A stretch of 64,000 nucleotides of DNA from NCBI RefSeq assembly GCF_000184685.1, contig NC_014830.1, positions 186,001-250,000 on the forward strand. The letters are read 5' to 3'. The notes under the pieces are model-generated. The model had not been told where the DNA came from and made no database searches. It saw only the letters and a list, made by a program, of their open reading frames with translations. The position numbers were made by a program, and so were the translations under genes. Position 1 is the first letter of the stretch. Every line of letters begins with the position of its first letter. Below, piece after piece: positions 1-7,725 of this stretch. This stretch comes from Intrasporangium calvum DSM 43043. GTDB lineage: Bacteria; Actinomycetota; Actinomycetes; Actinomycetales; Dermatophilaceae.

Positions 1-2074
1 TCGCGGCCCCGGAGTCATTGGTGAGGAAGCCGATGGCCGACAGGACGAGGATGGCGACGAGCCCGTCGCGCAGCAGCGGGGCCTCCTCGACGAGCCGCGC
101 GAAGGGGGCCGTGCCGAAGCGGCCCGGCTGGAGCACGAGCACGAGGACGAACGCGGCGACGGCGAGGACCACCGCCAGCAGAGCCGGGTGCGCGGTGGAC
201 AGCTCGACGTTGGCCAGCAGCTTGCGGGACACGACCGTGAACGCGTCCCCGTCGAGCAGCGTCTGGAAGAATCGGCCGGGGTGCGAGCGGTACTGCTCCG
301 GTCGGCGCCAGTCGAGGTAGCAGACGAGCCCGACGACGAGCCCTGCGGCGAGACCGACGAGCGCCAGGCTCCGCACCGAGACGCGGATCCCCGCGACCCG
401 CATCAGGAGCAGACCCAGCGCCGGCACCAGGGCGATCGGGCCGCCGAAGTCAGCACCCCAGGCCGGCAACACGTCGACGGCCAGCGCGGCACCTCCGAGG
501 ACGAGGACGACGACGACGGCGAGCCGAGGGGCGTTGCGCCGCCTCAGGGCGTGCGCCATCGCCGCGCAGAGGAGGATCACGGCGGAACCGTAGAGGGCGA
601 AGGCGACGTTGCCCATCCCGTAGAAGCGGCCGCCGACCAGGGGCTGCAGTCCGAAGATCGAGGACATCTGCAGGCGGGAGCCGGTCATCAGGTCGAGCCC
701 GATGACGCTCGCGGTCACGGCCGACAGGACGGCGAGCGGGCCGAGGGCCGAGGAGCCCCAGGGTCCGTTGAGGCAGACCACGGCGATGAGTCCGCTGATG
801 AGCAGGACGAGGGCGCTGAGCAGCGCGACGAGCACCGAGGACGGCGGCGACCACCGCCACCAGGGCACGAGGTTGGCGAGGAAGGTGGCGGCGGGCATTC
901 CGGCCGCGACGAGCCCGACGAGCCGGGTGAGGCGCAGGATCCGCTGACGGGACAGGCGCGTGTGCCAGGGACGAGCGCGCTGCCAGAGGATCCACAGCAC
1001 GAGCAGGGCGAGCAGGGCGCTGGCCAGCCACACGACGAGGAAGGGCACGACGATGCGGTGCATCGCGTCGGCCTTGGTGTCGATGTCGGTGAGCCGGGTC
1101 AGCTTCTTGGCGGCCGTCGACTCGCTGTTGTTCGGCGACGGGCTGGCCGACAGGGCCCGCCCGCCGATCGGCTCGACGGCCCGGACGCCGCCGCGCTGGA
1201 GGATCGTCGCGGTGACGTCGGAGATCTGCGCGATCCCCTCCATCCGGGTCGACGCGGACGCGAGGATGCCGGGTGCGTAGTGCGGGCCGGTTGCCGTGAG
1301 GATCCGCAGCCGCTCCTGCTGGTCGCGGTCGGCGAGCCCGGCGACGATGAGGTCCGCGCCGGTCGGCATGGCGTCCCGCACCCGGGCGATGCGCTGCTCG
1401 ATCGCCGTGGTCTGCTCGACGTGCGTGGCCGGGTCGGGGTCCGTCGTCAGGATCCCCCCGGCGTCGACCAGGGTGATCGGGCACTGCGCCAGCTCCGACA
1501 CCAGAGTTCCCTCGTCGAAGGGGGTGTACCGCTGCACCGTCCCGTCGGAGCGGGCCGCGGCGATGGCCGCCCCGGGCCCGATCGCGCCGACGCAGGAGGT
1601 GTGGTCGGCGAAGCTGTCGCCGAGCAGGCCGAGCCGGGCCTCGAACGCCGCCTCCCGGGACGCGGCCGCGATCTGCGCGAAACCCGCGACGGAGTAGCCG
1701 CGCTGCTCGTCCCCGACGACCTCGGGCAGGGGCGTGCACTCCGGGCGGTCGCCCTCCGCCCGGGGACCGGCGGCCTCACCTGCGGAGAGGGTCGCCCAGC
1801 CGTCCGTGGGGCAGGTCGTCAGGTGCAAGGTCTTGACTGACACCGAGGCGGCCGCCCCGTCCCGCAGGAGACCCCACAGGACTGGTGTCCGGTCGGGGGA
1901 GACGTCGTCCCAGGAGATACCGCCGACACCGACGACGACGAGCGACTCCCCCGGCTCCGGGTCGGCGGTGCGGGGCACGGGAACCGAGTCCCGCGTCGCA
2001 TAGGACCACCCGAGGGCTGCGACCAGCAGGACCAGCACGGCGAAGAGCGCCTTGACGGGATGCCTGCGGATCAC
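1..2074 (-). CDS. Large integral membrane protein, 3' part beyond the window
   Basis: Open reading frame on the minus strand with no stop before the window edge, so the C-terminus is missing (about 691 residues visible). The GTG start is followed by an N-terminal signal-anchor (VLVLLVAALGW). Next comes an extracytoplasmic domain beginning LVVVGVGGISWDDVSP and containing TCPTDGWATLSAG, which resembles the alkaline-phosphatase-like domain of uncharacterised actinobacterial membrane proteins. From about residue 300 many hydrophobic segments follow. Function is unknown; a cell-envelope role is an inference. Several long overlapping frames on both strands here are Arg/Asp-rich shadows. Divergent from the DUF4446-pheA pair. 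Confidence 0.7.
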   Translation of the reverse strand, partial: MIRRHPVKALFAVLVLLVAALGWSYATRDSVPVPRTADPEPGESLVVVGVGGISWDDVSPDRTPVLWGLLRDGAAASVSVKTLHLTTCPTDGWATLSAGEAAGPRAEGDRPECTPLPEVVGDEQRGYSVAGFAQIAAASREAAFEARLGLLGDSFADHTSCVGAIGPGAAIAAARSDGTVQRYTPFDEGTLVSELAQCPITLVDAGGILTTDPDPATHVEQTTAIEQRIARVRDAMPTGADLIVAGLADRDQQERLRILTATGPHYAPGILASASTRMEGIAQISDVTATILQRGGVRAVEPIGGRALSASPSPNNSESTAAKKLTRLTDIDTKADAMHRIVVPFLVVWLASALLALLVLWILWQRARPWHTRLSRQRILRLTRLVGLVAAGMPAATFLANLVPWWRWSPPSSVLVALLSALVLLISGLIAVVCLNGPWGSSALGPLAVLSAVTASVIGLDLMTGSRLQMSSIFGLQPLVGGRFYGMGNVAFALYGSAVILLCAAMAHALRRRNAPRLAVVVVLVLGGAALAVDVLPAWGADFGGPIALVPALGLLLMRVAGIRVSVRSLALVGLAAGLVVGLVCYLDWRRPEQYRSHPGRFFQTLLDGDAFTVVSRKLLANVELSTAHPALLAVVLAVAAFVLVLVLQPGRFGTAPFARLVEEAPLLRDGLVAILVLSAIGFLTNDSGAA

Positions 2075-2186
2075 GGGGGACAGACTACAAAGCCGCCCCT
2101 CGGCCGATCCGGACGCTCCCTTGGGCGGCGGCCACAGCCTGGAACGGGAGCGAGCGTCGCCCGCGGCGGGACTACCCTTGCGGATC

Positions 2187-2705
2187 GTGGAGGAACCGAC
2201 CCTTGCGGTCGTGGCCATCGGAGCCGCGGTCGTCGCCGTGCTCGCGCTCGCCCTCGCGGTGGGCGCGCAGCTGCGGCTGGCCCGGATCCGGCGTGACTTC
2301 CGGGCCCTCGCCGGGGACGGGTCGACCGACATCGCTCGCGTCGCGGCCGGCCAGAACCACCGCATCGACCGGATCGCGACGGAGGTGAGCCGGCTTCGCG
2401 AGCAGGTTCGCACCGCCGAGGACGACGTGCGCCAGAGCCTTCGCCACGTCGCGGTGGTCCGCTACGACGCCTTCGGGGACATGGGCGGCCGCCTCTCCTT
2501 CTCCGCGGCGATCGTCGACGACCTCGGCGACGGGATCGTCATCTCGTCGATCCACGCGCGCAGCGAGTCACGCACGTACGCGAAGGGCGTCGTCGGCGGC
2601 CGGTCGAGCATCACCCTGAGCCCGGAGGAGCAGCAGGCGCTCGCCGCTGCGACCAGGGGCGAGCCGCGTTCCGTCCATCCCTCGAGCCAGAAGGACGTCC
2701 CATGA
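2187..2705 (+). CDS. DUF4446 family protein
   Basis: 172-residue protein: one N-terminal membrane segment (AIGAAVVAVLALALAVGAQL), a charged, probably coiled-coil stretch, then the conserved DUF4446 core with VRYDAFGDMGGRLSFS and YAKGVVGGRSS. Function of the family is unknown. The GTG at 2187 is preferred over an upstream in-frame start because it sits just before the conserved hydrophobic segment and follows TACCCT 8 nt upstream, a leaderless-type -10. The stop overlaps the pheA start (ATGA), so the two are translationally coupled. Confidence 0.8.
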   Translation: MEEPTLAVVAIGAAVVAVLALALAVGAQLRLARIRRDFRALAGDGSTDIARVAAGQNHRIDRIATEVSRLREQVRTAEDDVRQSLRHVAVVRYDAFGDMGGRLSFSAAIVDDLGDGIVISSIHARSESRTYAKGVVGGRSSITLSPEEQQALAAATRGEPRSVHPSSQKDVP

Positions 2706-3646
2706 CGCCACGGACCCTGTCCGACCTGCATCGCTTCGGCTACCTGGGGCCGCGGGGCACCTTCACGCAGATGGCGCTCGACGCCTGGGACGGCGCCCGG
2801 CACGAGGAGCAGGTCCCCTTCGGCAGCGTCGACGCGGCGCTCGATGCGCTTCGGTCGGCCGAGATCGACGCGGCCATGGTGCCCATCGAGAACTCCGTCG
2901 AGGGCGGTGTGTCCGCGACGCTCGACGCCCTCGCCACGGGTGACCCGCTGGTCGTCATCGGCGAGGTGCTCGTGCCCGTGACCTTCGTCCTCTGTGCTCG
3001 AGCCGGTATGCCGCTGGGCTCGGTCCGCAGCGTCGGCACCCACCCGCACGCGTGGGCTCAAGTGCGCAGCTGGATGGCGAGCCACCTCCCCGACGCGGTC
3101 TACGTCCCGACCCTGTCCACGGCGGCGAGCGCCGCCGCCCTCGGCCGGCCGGGCGACGTGATGTTCGACGCGGGAGTGTGCGCGCCCGTCGCGGCGGCGA
3201 ACGAGGGCCTCGAGATCCTCGCCGGGGACATCGGTGACAACCGGGCCGCGGTGACCCGCTTCGTCCTGGTGTCGCGTCCCGGGACCTTGCCGGAGCCCAC
3301 GGGAGCGGACAAGACGACCGTCGTGCTCTTCCAGCGCGACGACCACGCCGGAGGGCTGCTCGAGCTGCTCGAGCAGTTCGCCGTTCGGGGCGTCAACATG
3401 ACGAGGCTCGAGTCCCGTCCGACGGGGGAGGCGATGGGCAGCTACTGCTTCTCGATCGACTTCGAGGGTCACGTCCAGGACGCCCGGGTGGGTGAGACGC
3501 TGATGGGTCTGCGGCGGGTCTGCGCGGACGTGCGGTTCCTCGGCTCCTACCCCCGGGCCGACGGGGTCCGGGCGGATGCTCGCCTCGGCACGGCGGACCA
3601 CGACTTCGACGCGGCGCGGCTCTGGCTGGAGCAGCTGCGCAGCTGA
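2702..3646 (+). CDS. pheA: Prephenate dehydratase
   Basis: Converts prephenate to phenylpyruvate in phenylalanine synthesis. The 314-residue length is right for a monofunctional enzyme. Visible are the N-terminal catalytic motif YLGPRGTFTQ, the PIENSVEGGV loop, a TRFVLVSRP segment holding the catalytic Thr-Arg-Phe, and a C-terminal ACT domain (ESRPTGEAMGSYCFSIDFEG) that normally binds phenylalanine for feedback control. Overlaps the DUF4446 gene by 4 nt and is followed by a strong hairpin terminator. Contains a forward copy of the dispersed 12-mer at 3007-3018, read here in the frame Met-Pro-Leu-Gly. Confidence 0.95.
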   Translation: MTPRTLSDLHRFGYLGPRGTFTQMALDAWDGARHEEQVPFGSVDAALDALRSAEIDAAMVPIENSVEGGVSATLDALATGDPLVVIGEVLVPVTFVLCARAGMPLGSVRSVGTHPHAWAQVRSWMASHLPDAVYVPTLSTAASAAALGRPGDVMFDAGVCAPVAAANEGLEILAGDIGDNRAAVTRFVLVSRPGTLPEPTGADKTTVVLFQRDDHAGGLLELLEQFAVRGVNMTRLESRPTGEAMGSYCFSIDFEGHVQDARVGETLMGLRRVCADVRFLGSYPRADGVRADARLGTADHDFDAARLWLEQLRS

Positions 3647-3677
3647 GCGGGATCGGCGAACCGGCGCCGGACGTGCC

Positions 3678-3714
3678 GAGGGGCGCCGGGTGTGTGACCA
3701 CCCGGCGCCTCCTC
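3678..3714 (+). terminator. Hairpin terminator after pheA
   Basis: GGCGCCGGGTG at 3682-3692 pairs with CACCCGGCGCC at 3699-3709 around a 6-nt loop, and the flanks (GAGG / CCTC) extend the stem. It lies 32 nt after the pheA stop. There is no clear T-tract, which is usual for GC-rich actinobacterial terminators. Confidence 0.75.
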
Positions 3715-3753
3715 TGTCCCCTGTCTCTCCCCAGGGTCCACCGGCCCCCTGAG

Positions 3754-3835
3754 CCGGTGGGATCCTGCGAGACATCGGGCCCCGTTGCCCCCCAGCAACG
3801 CCCCCGGGCGCCCGATGTCTCCTTGCCCCCACCGG
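3754..3835. repeat. Nested three-tier inverted repeat
   Basis: Three stems are nested in 82 bp: CCGGTGGG (3754-3761) with CCCACCGG (3828-3835); GAGACATCGGGC (3769-3780) with GCCCGATGTCTC (3810-3821), a perfect 12-bp arm; and CGTTGC with GCAACG around 3783-3800. It could form a long RNA or cruciform structure. It lies in the 331-bp gap after pheA, beyond the terminator. Function unknown. Confidence 0.7.
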
Positions 3836-3858
3836 ACCAGAGACGATGGCCGGGTCCC

Positions 3859-3905
3859 TGATACGTCCCGGGCGAGAAAGTTTCCCGGGGCGGCCTGACG
3901 TATCA
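3859..3905. repeat. 47-bp inverted repeat
   Basis: TGATACGTC (3859-3867) pairs with GACGTATCA (3897-3905). The interior has further self-complementarity (CCGGG / CCCGG and GAAAGTTTC). It sits 73 bp before the start of the small hypothetical gene and could be an operator, an attenuator or a structured leader. The AT-richer tips stand out against the surrounding DNA. Confidence 0.6.
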
Positions 3906-3977
3906 CCCGCGGACGGAGCCGGCTCTGCACGTCGAGGCCCTGGGAGGGCCAGTGGGCCCGACGACGGGGGGAGTGCG

Positions 3978-4367
3978 ATGACGGACTACGTGCCGGGGCG
4001 GCTGCTCGTCGCCGGCTTCCCGCGCACCGATGACGCGCCGTGGCTCGTCGAGCTCCGGCTGGCGCTCGCCGAGGTGGGCCTCACCTTCCGCCTCACGGCG
4101 GCGAGCCGACGGCGGACCCGCCGGCTGCGGTCCACGGGCGGGCGGGCTCTCGAGCTGCTCGACGCCATGTGGGTCTCCACGGTGGTGCTGGAGCCGCTCG
4201 TCGGGCCTGGTGTCGAGAGGCCCGAGATCCCTCAGGCCTGGTGGGTGATCGAGCGACTGCGGAGCCGTCGGCCGACCCTGGCCGACCGGCTGTCGCTCGT
4301 CGAGACCCGCCGCCCGGCCACCATGGGGACGGAGCCGCTCGGCCTCGTCATCGGCGTGCCCGCCTAG
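3978..4367 (+). CDS. Hypothetical protein, Arg-rich, 129 residues
   Basis: I do not recognise a family. The product begins MTDYVPGRLLVAGFPRTDD and carries a basic stretch (SRRRTRRLRSTGGRA) in the middle and no membrane segment. The ATG at 3978 has a purine-rich GGGGGAG 5-11 nt upstream, which favours it over the longer frame. It stands alone between two inverted repeats and the convergent amidohydrolase. Codon bias is compatible with real coding, but there is no homology support. Confidence 0.55.
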   Translation: MTDYVPGRLLVAGFPRTDDAPWLVELRLALAEVGLTFRLTAASRRRTRRLRSTGGRALELLDAMWVSTVVLEPLVGPGVERPEIPQAWWVIERLRSRRPTLADRLSLVETRRPATMGTEPLGLVIGVPA

Positions 4368-4382
4368 CTTCTGCGGGGGCGG

Positions 4383-5543
4383 TCACGCGACCCGCACCCC
4401 GCCTCTCAGCACCCGGGCGGGCCGAACGAGGGCCGCGGGATCCTCGTCGACGAGGCCGGTCACGACGAGGACGTCGGCGGTGCCGCCGGCGCGGAGCCGG
4501 CCGGCGCGGCGCCCCAGCCCGATGGCCTCGGCGGCCCGCGAGGTGCACATGGCGAGCGCTTCGGTGACCGGGATCCCGACCAGCTCGACCCCTTGGACGA
4601 CGGCGAGGGGCAGCACGTCGTGCGGCTTGCCCGGGCCGATCCCGGCGTCCGTCCCGAGGATGCAGCGCACTCCCGCCTCACGGAGGCCGCGGATGTGGGC
4701 CAGGAGGGCCGGCATCCGGGCGGCGACCGCTGGCAGGGGCGTCGTGCCAGGGGGGGTGCCTGCGGTCAGGGACACGGCGACGCCGGACTCGGCAAGGCGT
4801 TGGATCAGCGCGGGGTCCTCGGCGATCCCGTCCTCCGTGAAGAAGCTGCAGTGCTCGATGGTGTCGACCCCGGCCGCCGTCGCATCGGAGACGCCGCCGG
4901 TGCCGTGCGCATGGGCGGCGACCGGGAGCCCGGCGGCGTGGGCCGCGTCGACGACCGCCTTCAGCTCGGGCAGCCGGAACTGCGACTCGTGTGGCGCGGA
5001 GCCCGGCGTGATGTTGCCTCCGGTCGCCATCACCTTGATGACGTCGACACCGGCCTCGTCGAGGCGGGCGACCGCCTTGACGAGCTCGTCGGCGTCGGTG
5101 CAGGCGCCGCCGAGGAACCAGCAGTGACCGCCGGGGGTCGTCAGGGCAGGGCCGGCGACCAGCAGCGTCGGGCCGGCGAGAGGGCTGCGGGCGGTCTCGT
5201 CGCGCAGCTGCAGAGCCACCCGACCGCGGCTGCCCAGGTCGCGGATCGTCGTGATCCCCGCGGAGAGGGCCCGGCGGGCGTTGGTGCGGCCCTGCTCGAG
5301 GAGCGCCGAGTCGTCGTGCTCGGCGTGCCACGCGAGTGGGTCGGCGGCGTCCCACGTCAGGTGCTGGTGGGCGTCGACGAGGCCGGGGAGGACGGTGACG
5401 GCGCCGAGGTCCTCGACCACGACCTCGCTCGCGTACTCCGTCGGCTCCTGCACCGCGACGACGTTGGGGCCGTCGAGGACGACGTCCGTCCGGCCCAGGA
5501 ACCCGTCACCGTCGAAGACCTGGTCGGCCCGGATCACGTGCAT
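4383..5543 (-). CDS. Metal-dependent amidohydrolase (imidazolonepropionase/prolidase-like)
   Basis: 386-residue cytoplasmic hydrolase of the amidohydrolase superfamily. The beta-sandwich precedes the HxH metal motif (GLVDAHQHLTWD). Then come GITTIRDLGSRG, a probable lysine ligand in VDVIKVMATGG, histidines in VAAHAHGT and TIEHCSFF, and the metal Asp in LGTDAGI. The substrate cannot be named; relatives act on cyclic amides or Xaa-Pro-type dipeptides. The ATG at 5543 is chosen because it has GGAGGGAC upstream; the much longer open frame behind it (to 6848) is antisense to efeU and not coding. Confidence 0.85.
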   Translation of the reverse strand: MHVIRADQVFDGDGFLGRTDVVLDGPNVVAVQEPTEYASEVVVEDLGAVTVLPGLVDAHQHLTWDAADPLAWHAEHDDSALLEQGRTNARRALSAGITTIRDLGSRGRVALQLRDETARSPLAGPTLLVAGPALTTPGGHCWFLGGACTDADELVKAVARLDEAGVDVIKVMATGGNITPGSAPHESQFRLPELKAVVDAAHAAGLPVAAHAHGTGGVSDATAAGVDTIEHCSFFTEDGIAEDPALIQRLAESGVAVSLTAGTPPGTTPLPAVAARMPALLAHIRGLREAGVRCILGTDAGIGPGKPHDVLPLAVVQGVELVGIPVTEALAMCTSRAAEAIGLGRRAGRLRAGGTADVLVVTGLVDEDPAALVRPARVLRGGVRVA

Positions 5544-5665
5544 GCCCTGTCCCTCCCGTGCTCCCGCCCCGGGGGTGGCGCGGCTGCTGCTCCCAGTGTC
5601 CGGCACCCGGTGGGCGGGCGCCGGGGCTTTCGGCGAAGGAGGCTCCCAGCATTCTCCCAGCGAGG

Positions 5666-5684
5666 TTAGGTTAGCCTTTCCTAC
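5666..5684 (+). promoter_or_regulatory. IdeR/DtxR-type iron box
   Basis: TTAGGTTAGCCTTTCCTAC matches 16 of 19 positions of the classical IdeR/DtxR palindrome TTAGGTTAGSCTAACCTAA. It abuts the efeU start codon and covers TAGCCT (5672-5677), which lies 7 nt from the ATG and would serve as a leaderless -10. Iron-bound repressor here should block RNA polymerase directly. Confidence 0.85.
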
Positions 5685-6566
5685 ATGCTTGTGAGCAATG
5701 CCCTCATCGGTCTTCGCGAAGGCCTCGAAGCCGCCCTCGTCGTCGTCATCCTCGTCGCCTTCCTCGTCAAGACCGGCCGCCACTGGGCGCTGCGGTGGGT
5801 GTGGCTCGGAGTCGGGACCGCCGTCGCGCTGTCCGTCGTCCTCGGCGCGGTCCTCACCTACGGCACGAGCCGGCTCTCCTTCGAGCAGCAGGAGCTGATC
5901 GGCGGCTTCGCGTCCATCATCGCCGTCGTCTTCGTCACGGGGATGGTCTTCTGGATGCGCTCTGCGGCGCGCACCATCTCGGGCGAGCTGCGGGGCCGCC
6001 TGGATCGGGCTCTCGACCTCGGACCGCTCGCGGTGGCCCTCGTCGGCTTCCTCGGGGTCGGCCGCGAGGGGCTCGAGACGGCGATCTTCTTCTACGCGAC
6101 GACGCAGGCGGCCGGCGCAGGCAACTCGCAGCCGCTCATCGGCTGGGTCCTCGGCCTCACGGGAGCGGTCGCCCTCGGGGGTCTGATCTACCGTGGCGCC
6201 GTCCGGATCAACCTCACCGCCTTCTTCCGCTGGACGGGGAGCCTGCTCGTCGTCGTCGCGGCCGGCATCCTCGCCTACGGGCTGCACGACCTCCAGGAAG
6301 CCGGTCTCCTCCCGGGCCTGGGCGCCGTCGCGTTCGACATCAGCTCCGTCATCGCCCACGACGGCTGGATCGGCAACCTGCTCCGCGGCATCTTCAACTT
6401 CACGCCGCAGCCGACCGTGGTCCAGGCGGTGGCCTGGTCGCTCTACGTCGCGGTCATCCTCACCCTCTTCCTCCGTCCCCAGCGCACCTCTCAGCCGAGC
6501 GAGCCTGCGCCGAGTGCTCCTGCCGACCTGGCCGCGCGCCCCAGCGAGCCGGCCCCGGCGAACTGA
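5685..6566 (+). CDS. efeU: FTR1-family iron permease
   Basis: Inner-membrane permease importing oxidised ferrous iron. The 293-residue protein has the two REGLE motifs that define the FTR1 family (LREGLEAAL near residue 11, GREGLETAIF near residue 127) among several membrane helices, and an Ala/Pro-rich tail. The ATG at 5685 lies directly against the iron box. Apparently intact, but its usual partners EfeO and EfeB survive only as remnants immediately downstream, so the system is probably not the complete EfeUOB importer unless another copy exists. Confidence 0.9.
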   Translation: MLVSNALIGLREGLEAALVVVILVAFLVKTGRHWALRWVWLGVGTAVALSVVLGAVLTYGTSRLSFEQQELIGGFASIIAVVFVTGMVFWMRSAARTISGELRGRLDRALDLGPLAVALVGFLGVGREGLETAIFFYATTQAAGAGNSQPLIGWVLGLTGAVALGGLIYRGAVRINLTAFFRWTGSLLVVVAAGILAYGLHDLQEAGLLPGLGAVAFDISSVIAHDGWIGNLLRGIFNFTPQPTVVQAVAWSLYVAVILTLFLRPQRTSQPSEPAPSAPADLAARPSEPAPAN

Positions 6567-6597
6567 GCCCAGCGGCATCCGGCCGCTGCCCACCCGA

Positions 6598-6635
6598 CCG
6601 CGCTGACCCGCGCTGACCCGCGCTGACCCGCGCTG
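6598..6635. repeat. 10-bp tandem repeat, about 3.5 copies
   Basis: CGCTGACCCG is repeated at 6601-6630 and runs into another CGCTG. It fills the spacer between efeU and the efeO remnant, just before the ribosome binding site AAGGAG. Confidence 0.8.
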
Positions 6636-6651
6636 CAACTCACAAGGAGCC

Positions 6652-7365
6652 ATGCCCCGCACCCTCCACTCCGCCATGTCCATCGCCCTGGGGGTGGTCG
6701 CGTTGACCGCCTGCAGCGCCGCTGAGGCGTCCGACTCGCCAGCCGACCCACGGGCGATCACGGTGACCGCGAGCGACACCCGCTCCGACCTGAGCGCGAC
6801 CACCGCTCCCGCCGGGACCATCACCTTCGGCATCGTCAACACCGGCACCAGGGTGACCGAGTTCTCCGTCTACGCCGACGGGGACCGGATCGTCTCCGAG
6901 GTCGAGAACCTCACACCCGGCCTCAAGCGCGAGCTCCAGGTCGAGCTGACCGAGCAGGGCACCTTCACGACCGCGTGCAAGCCGGGCATGCTCGGCGACG
7001 GCCTCCGCAGCGAGCTGACGCTCACGGGAACGGCGGCCAAGAGGAGCGCCGACGCGAAGGTCGCCCGGGCCATCGCCAAGGAGCTCTACCCGACGGCCCG
7101 CCTCCCGTGGGAGACCATCGAGCCCGTCGAGAGCTTCGGGGACCTCGACCCGCGGATCGACGGGCGCGAGGACGTCATCGAGGACGGCAGGGAGTTCACC
7201 GGCTACCACCGCCTGGAGAAGGACCTCTGGGTCGATGGGCTGCAGGCCGAGGCCACCGACGGTGCCGGGCGCGCCCCCGAGGCGGCACCGGGCGGCCTCG
7301 TCGGCGGTGGGCCCCAACGCCCGAGGACACCGGCGAGGCGTACGGGCTGCCGGCCTCCGGACTGA
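6652..7365 (+). pseudogene. efeO: EfeO remnant: internally deleted and truncated iron-binding lipoprotein
   Basis: The start is normal (AAGGAG site, signal peptide ending LTACSAAE) and the N-terminal cupredoxin-like domain is recognisable (TACKPGMLGDGLRSELTLTG). After SADAKVARAIAKELYP the helical segment expected before LPWETIEPVESFGDLDP is shortened. The M75 peptidase-like motif GYHRLEKDLW is kept, but the remaining 150 or so residues of a normal EfeO are gone. After about 7270 the frame runs into sequence that in another frame belongs to EfeB. The open frame may still be translated, but it cannot make a normal EfeO. Confidence 0.8.
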
Positions 7366-7690
7366 CCCTCACCATCGGCTTCGGCCCGTCCCTCTTCGAT
7401 GACCGCTTCGACCTGGCGGCCCGCAGACCAGCCGCGCTCGAGGAGCTGGCCGGCGTTCCGCGGCGACCAGCTCGACCCCGCCCGTTCAGGCGGTGACCTG
7501 TGCATCCAGGCGTGCGCCAACGACCCCCAGGTCGCCGTCCACGCGGTCGCAACCTCATCCGGCTCGGCTTCGGCGTGTCCGTCCGCTGGTCGCAGCTGGG
7601 GTTCGGCCGCATCCGGATCCTGCGTCGGGGCTACAACTTCACCGACGGCAGCCCCCGGCACGCAACCCGGCCGGTGGTGGGGCGAGGTCC
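7310..7690 (+). pseudogene. efeB: EfeB (DyP-type peroxidase) remnant, frameshifted
   Basis: Three EfeB-like blocks in the right order fall in two reading frames: PEDTGEAYGLPASGLTLTIG then FGPSLFDDRFDLAARRP (frame of 7323), GDQLDPARSGGDLCIQACA then NDPQVAVHAV (other frame), then NLIRLGFGVSVRWSQLGFGR joined directly to ILRRGYNFTDGS (first frame again). The Tat signal, the start of the domain and the haem-binding middle between GFGR and ILRRGYNFTDG are missing. This is a dead gene shrunken by deletions and frameshifts; it runs straight on from the efeO remnant. Confidence 0.8.
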
Positions 7691-7725
7691 TGCTCACCTG
7701 ACCTCTGGCCGTGCTCGTCGGTCCG

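Noticed and set aside
188-1840. 550-residue plus-strand open frame rich in Asp, Glu, Arg and Gly
   Set aside because: It is antisense to the membrane protein, whose hydrophobic segments and codon pattern are convincing; the product looks like a shadow of GC-rich coding DNA.
4383-6848. 821-residue minus-strand frame suggesting a fusion with the amidohydrolase
   Set aside because: The first 435 residues are antisense to efeU and low-complexity. A ribosome site and the family N-terminus place the start at 5543.
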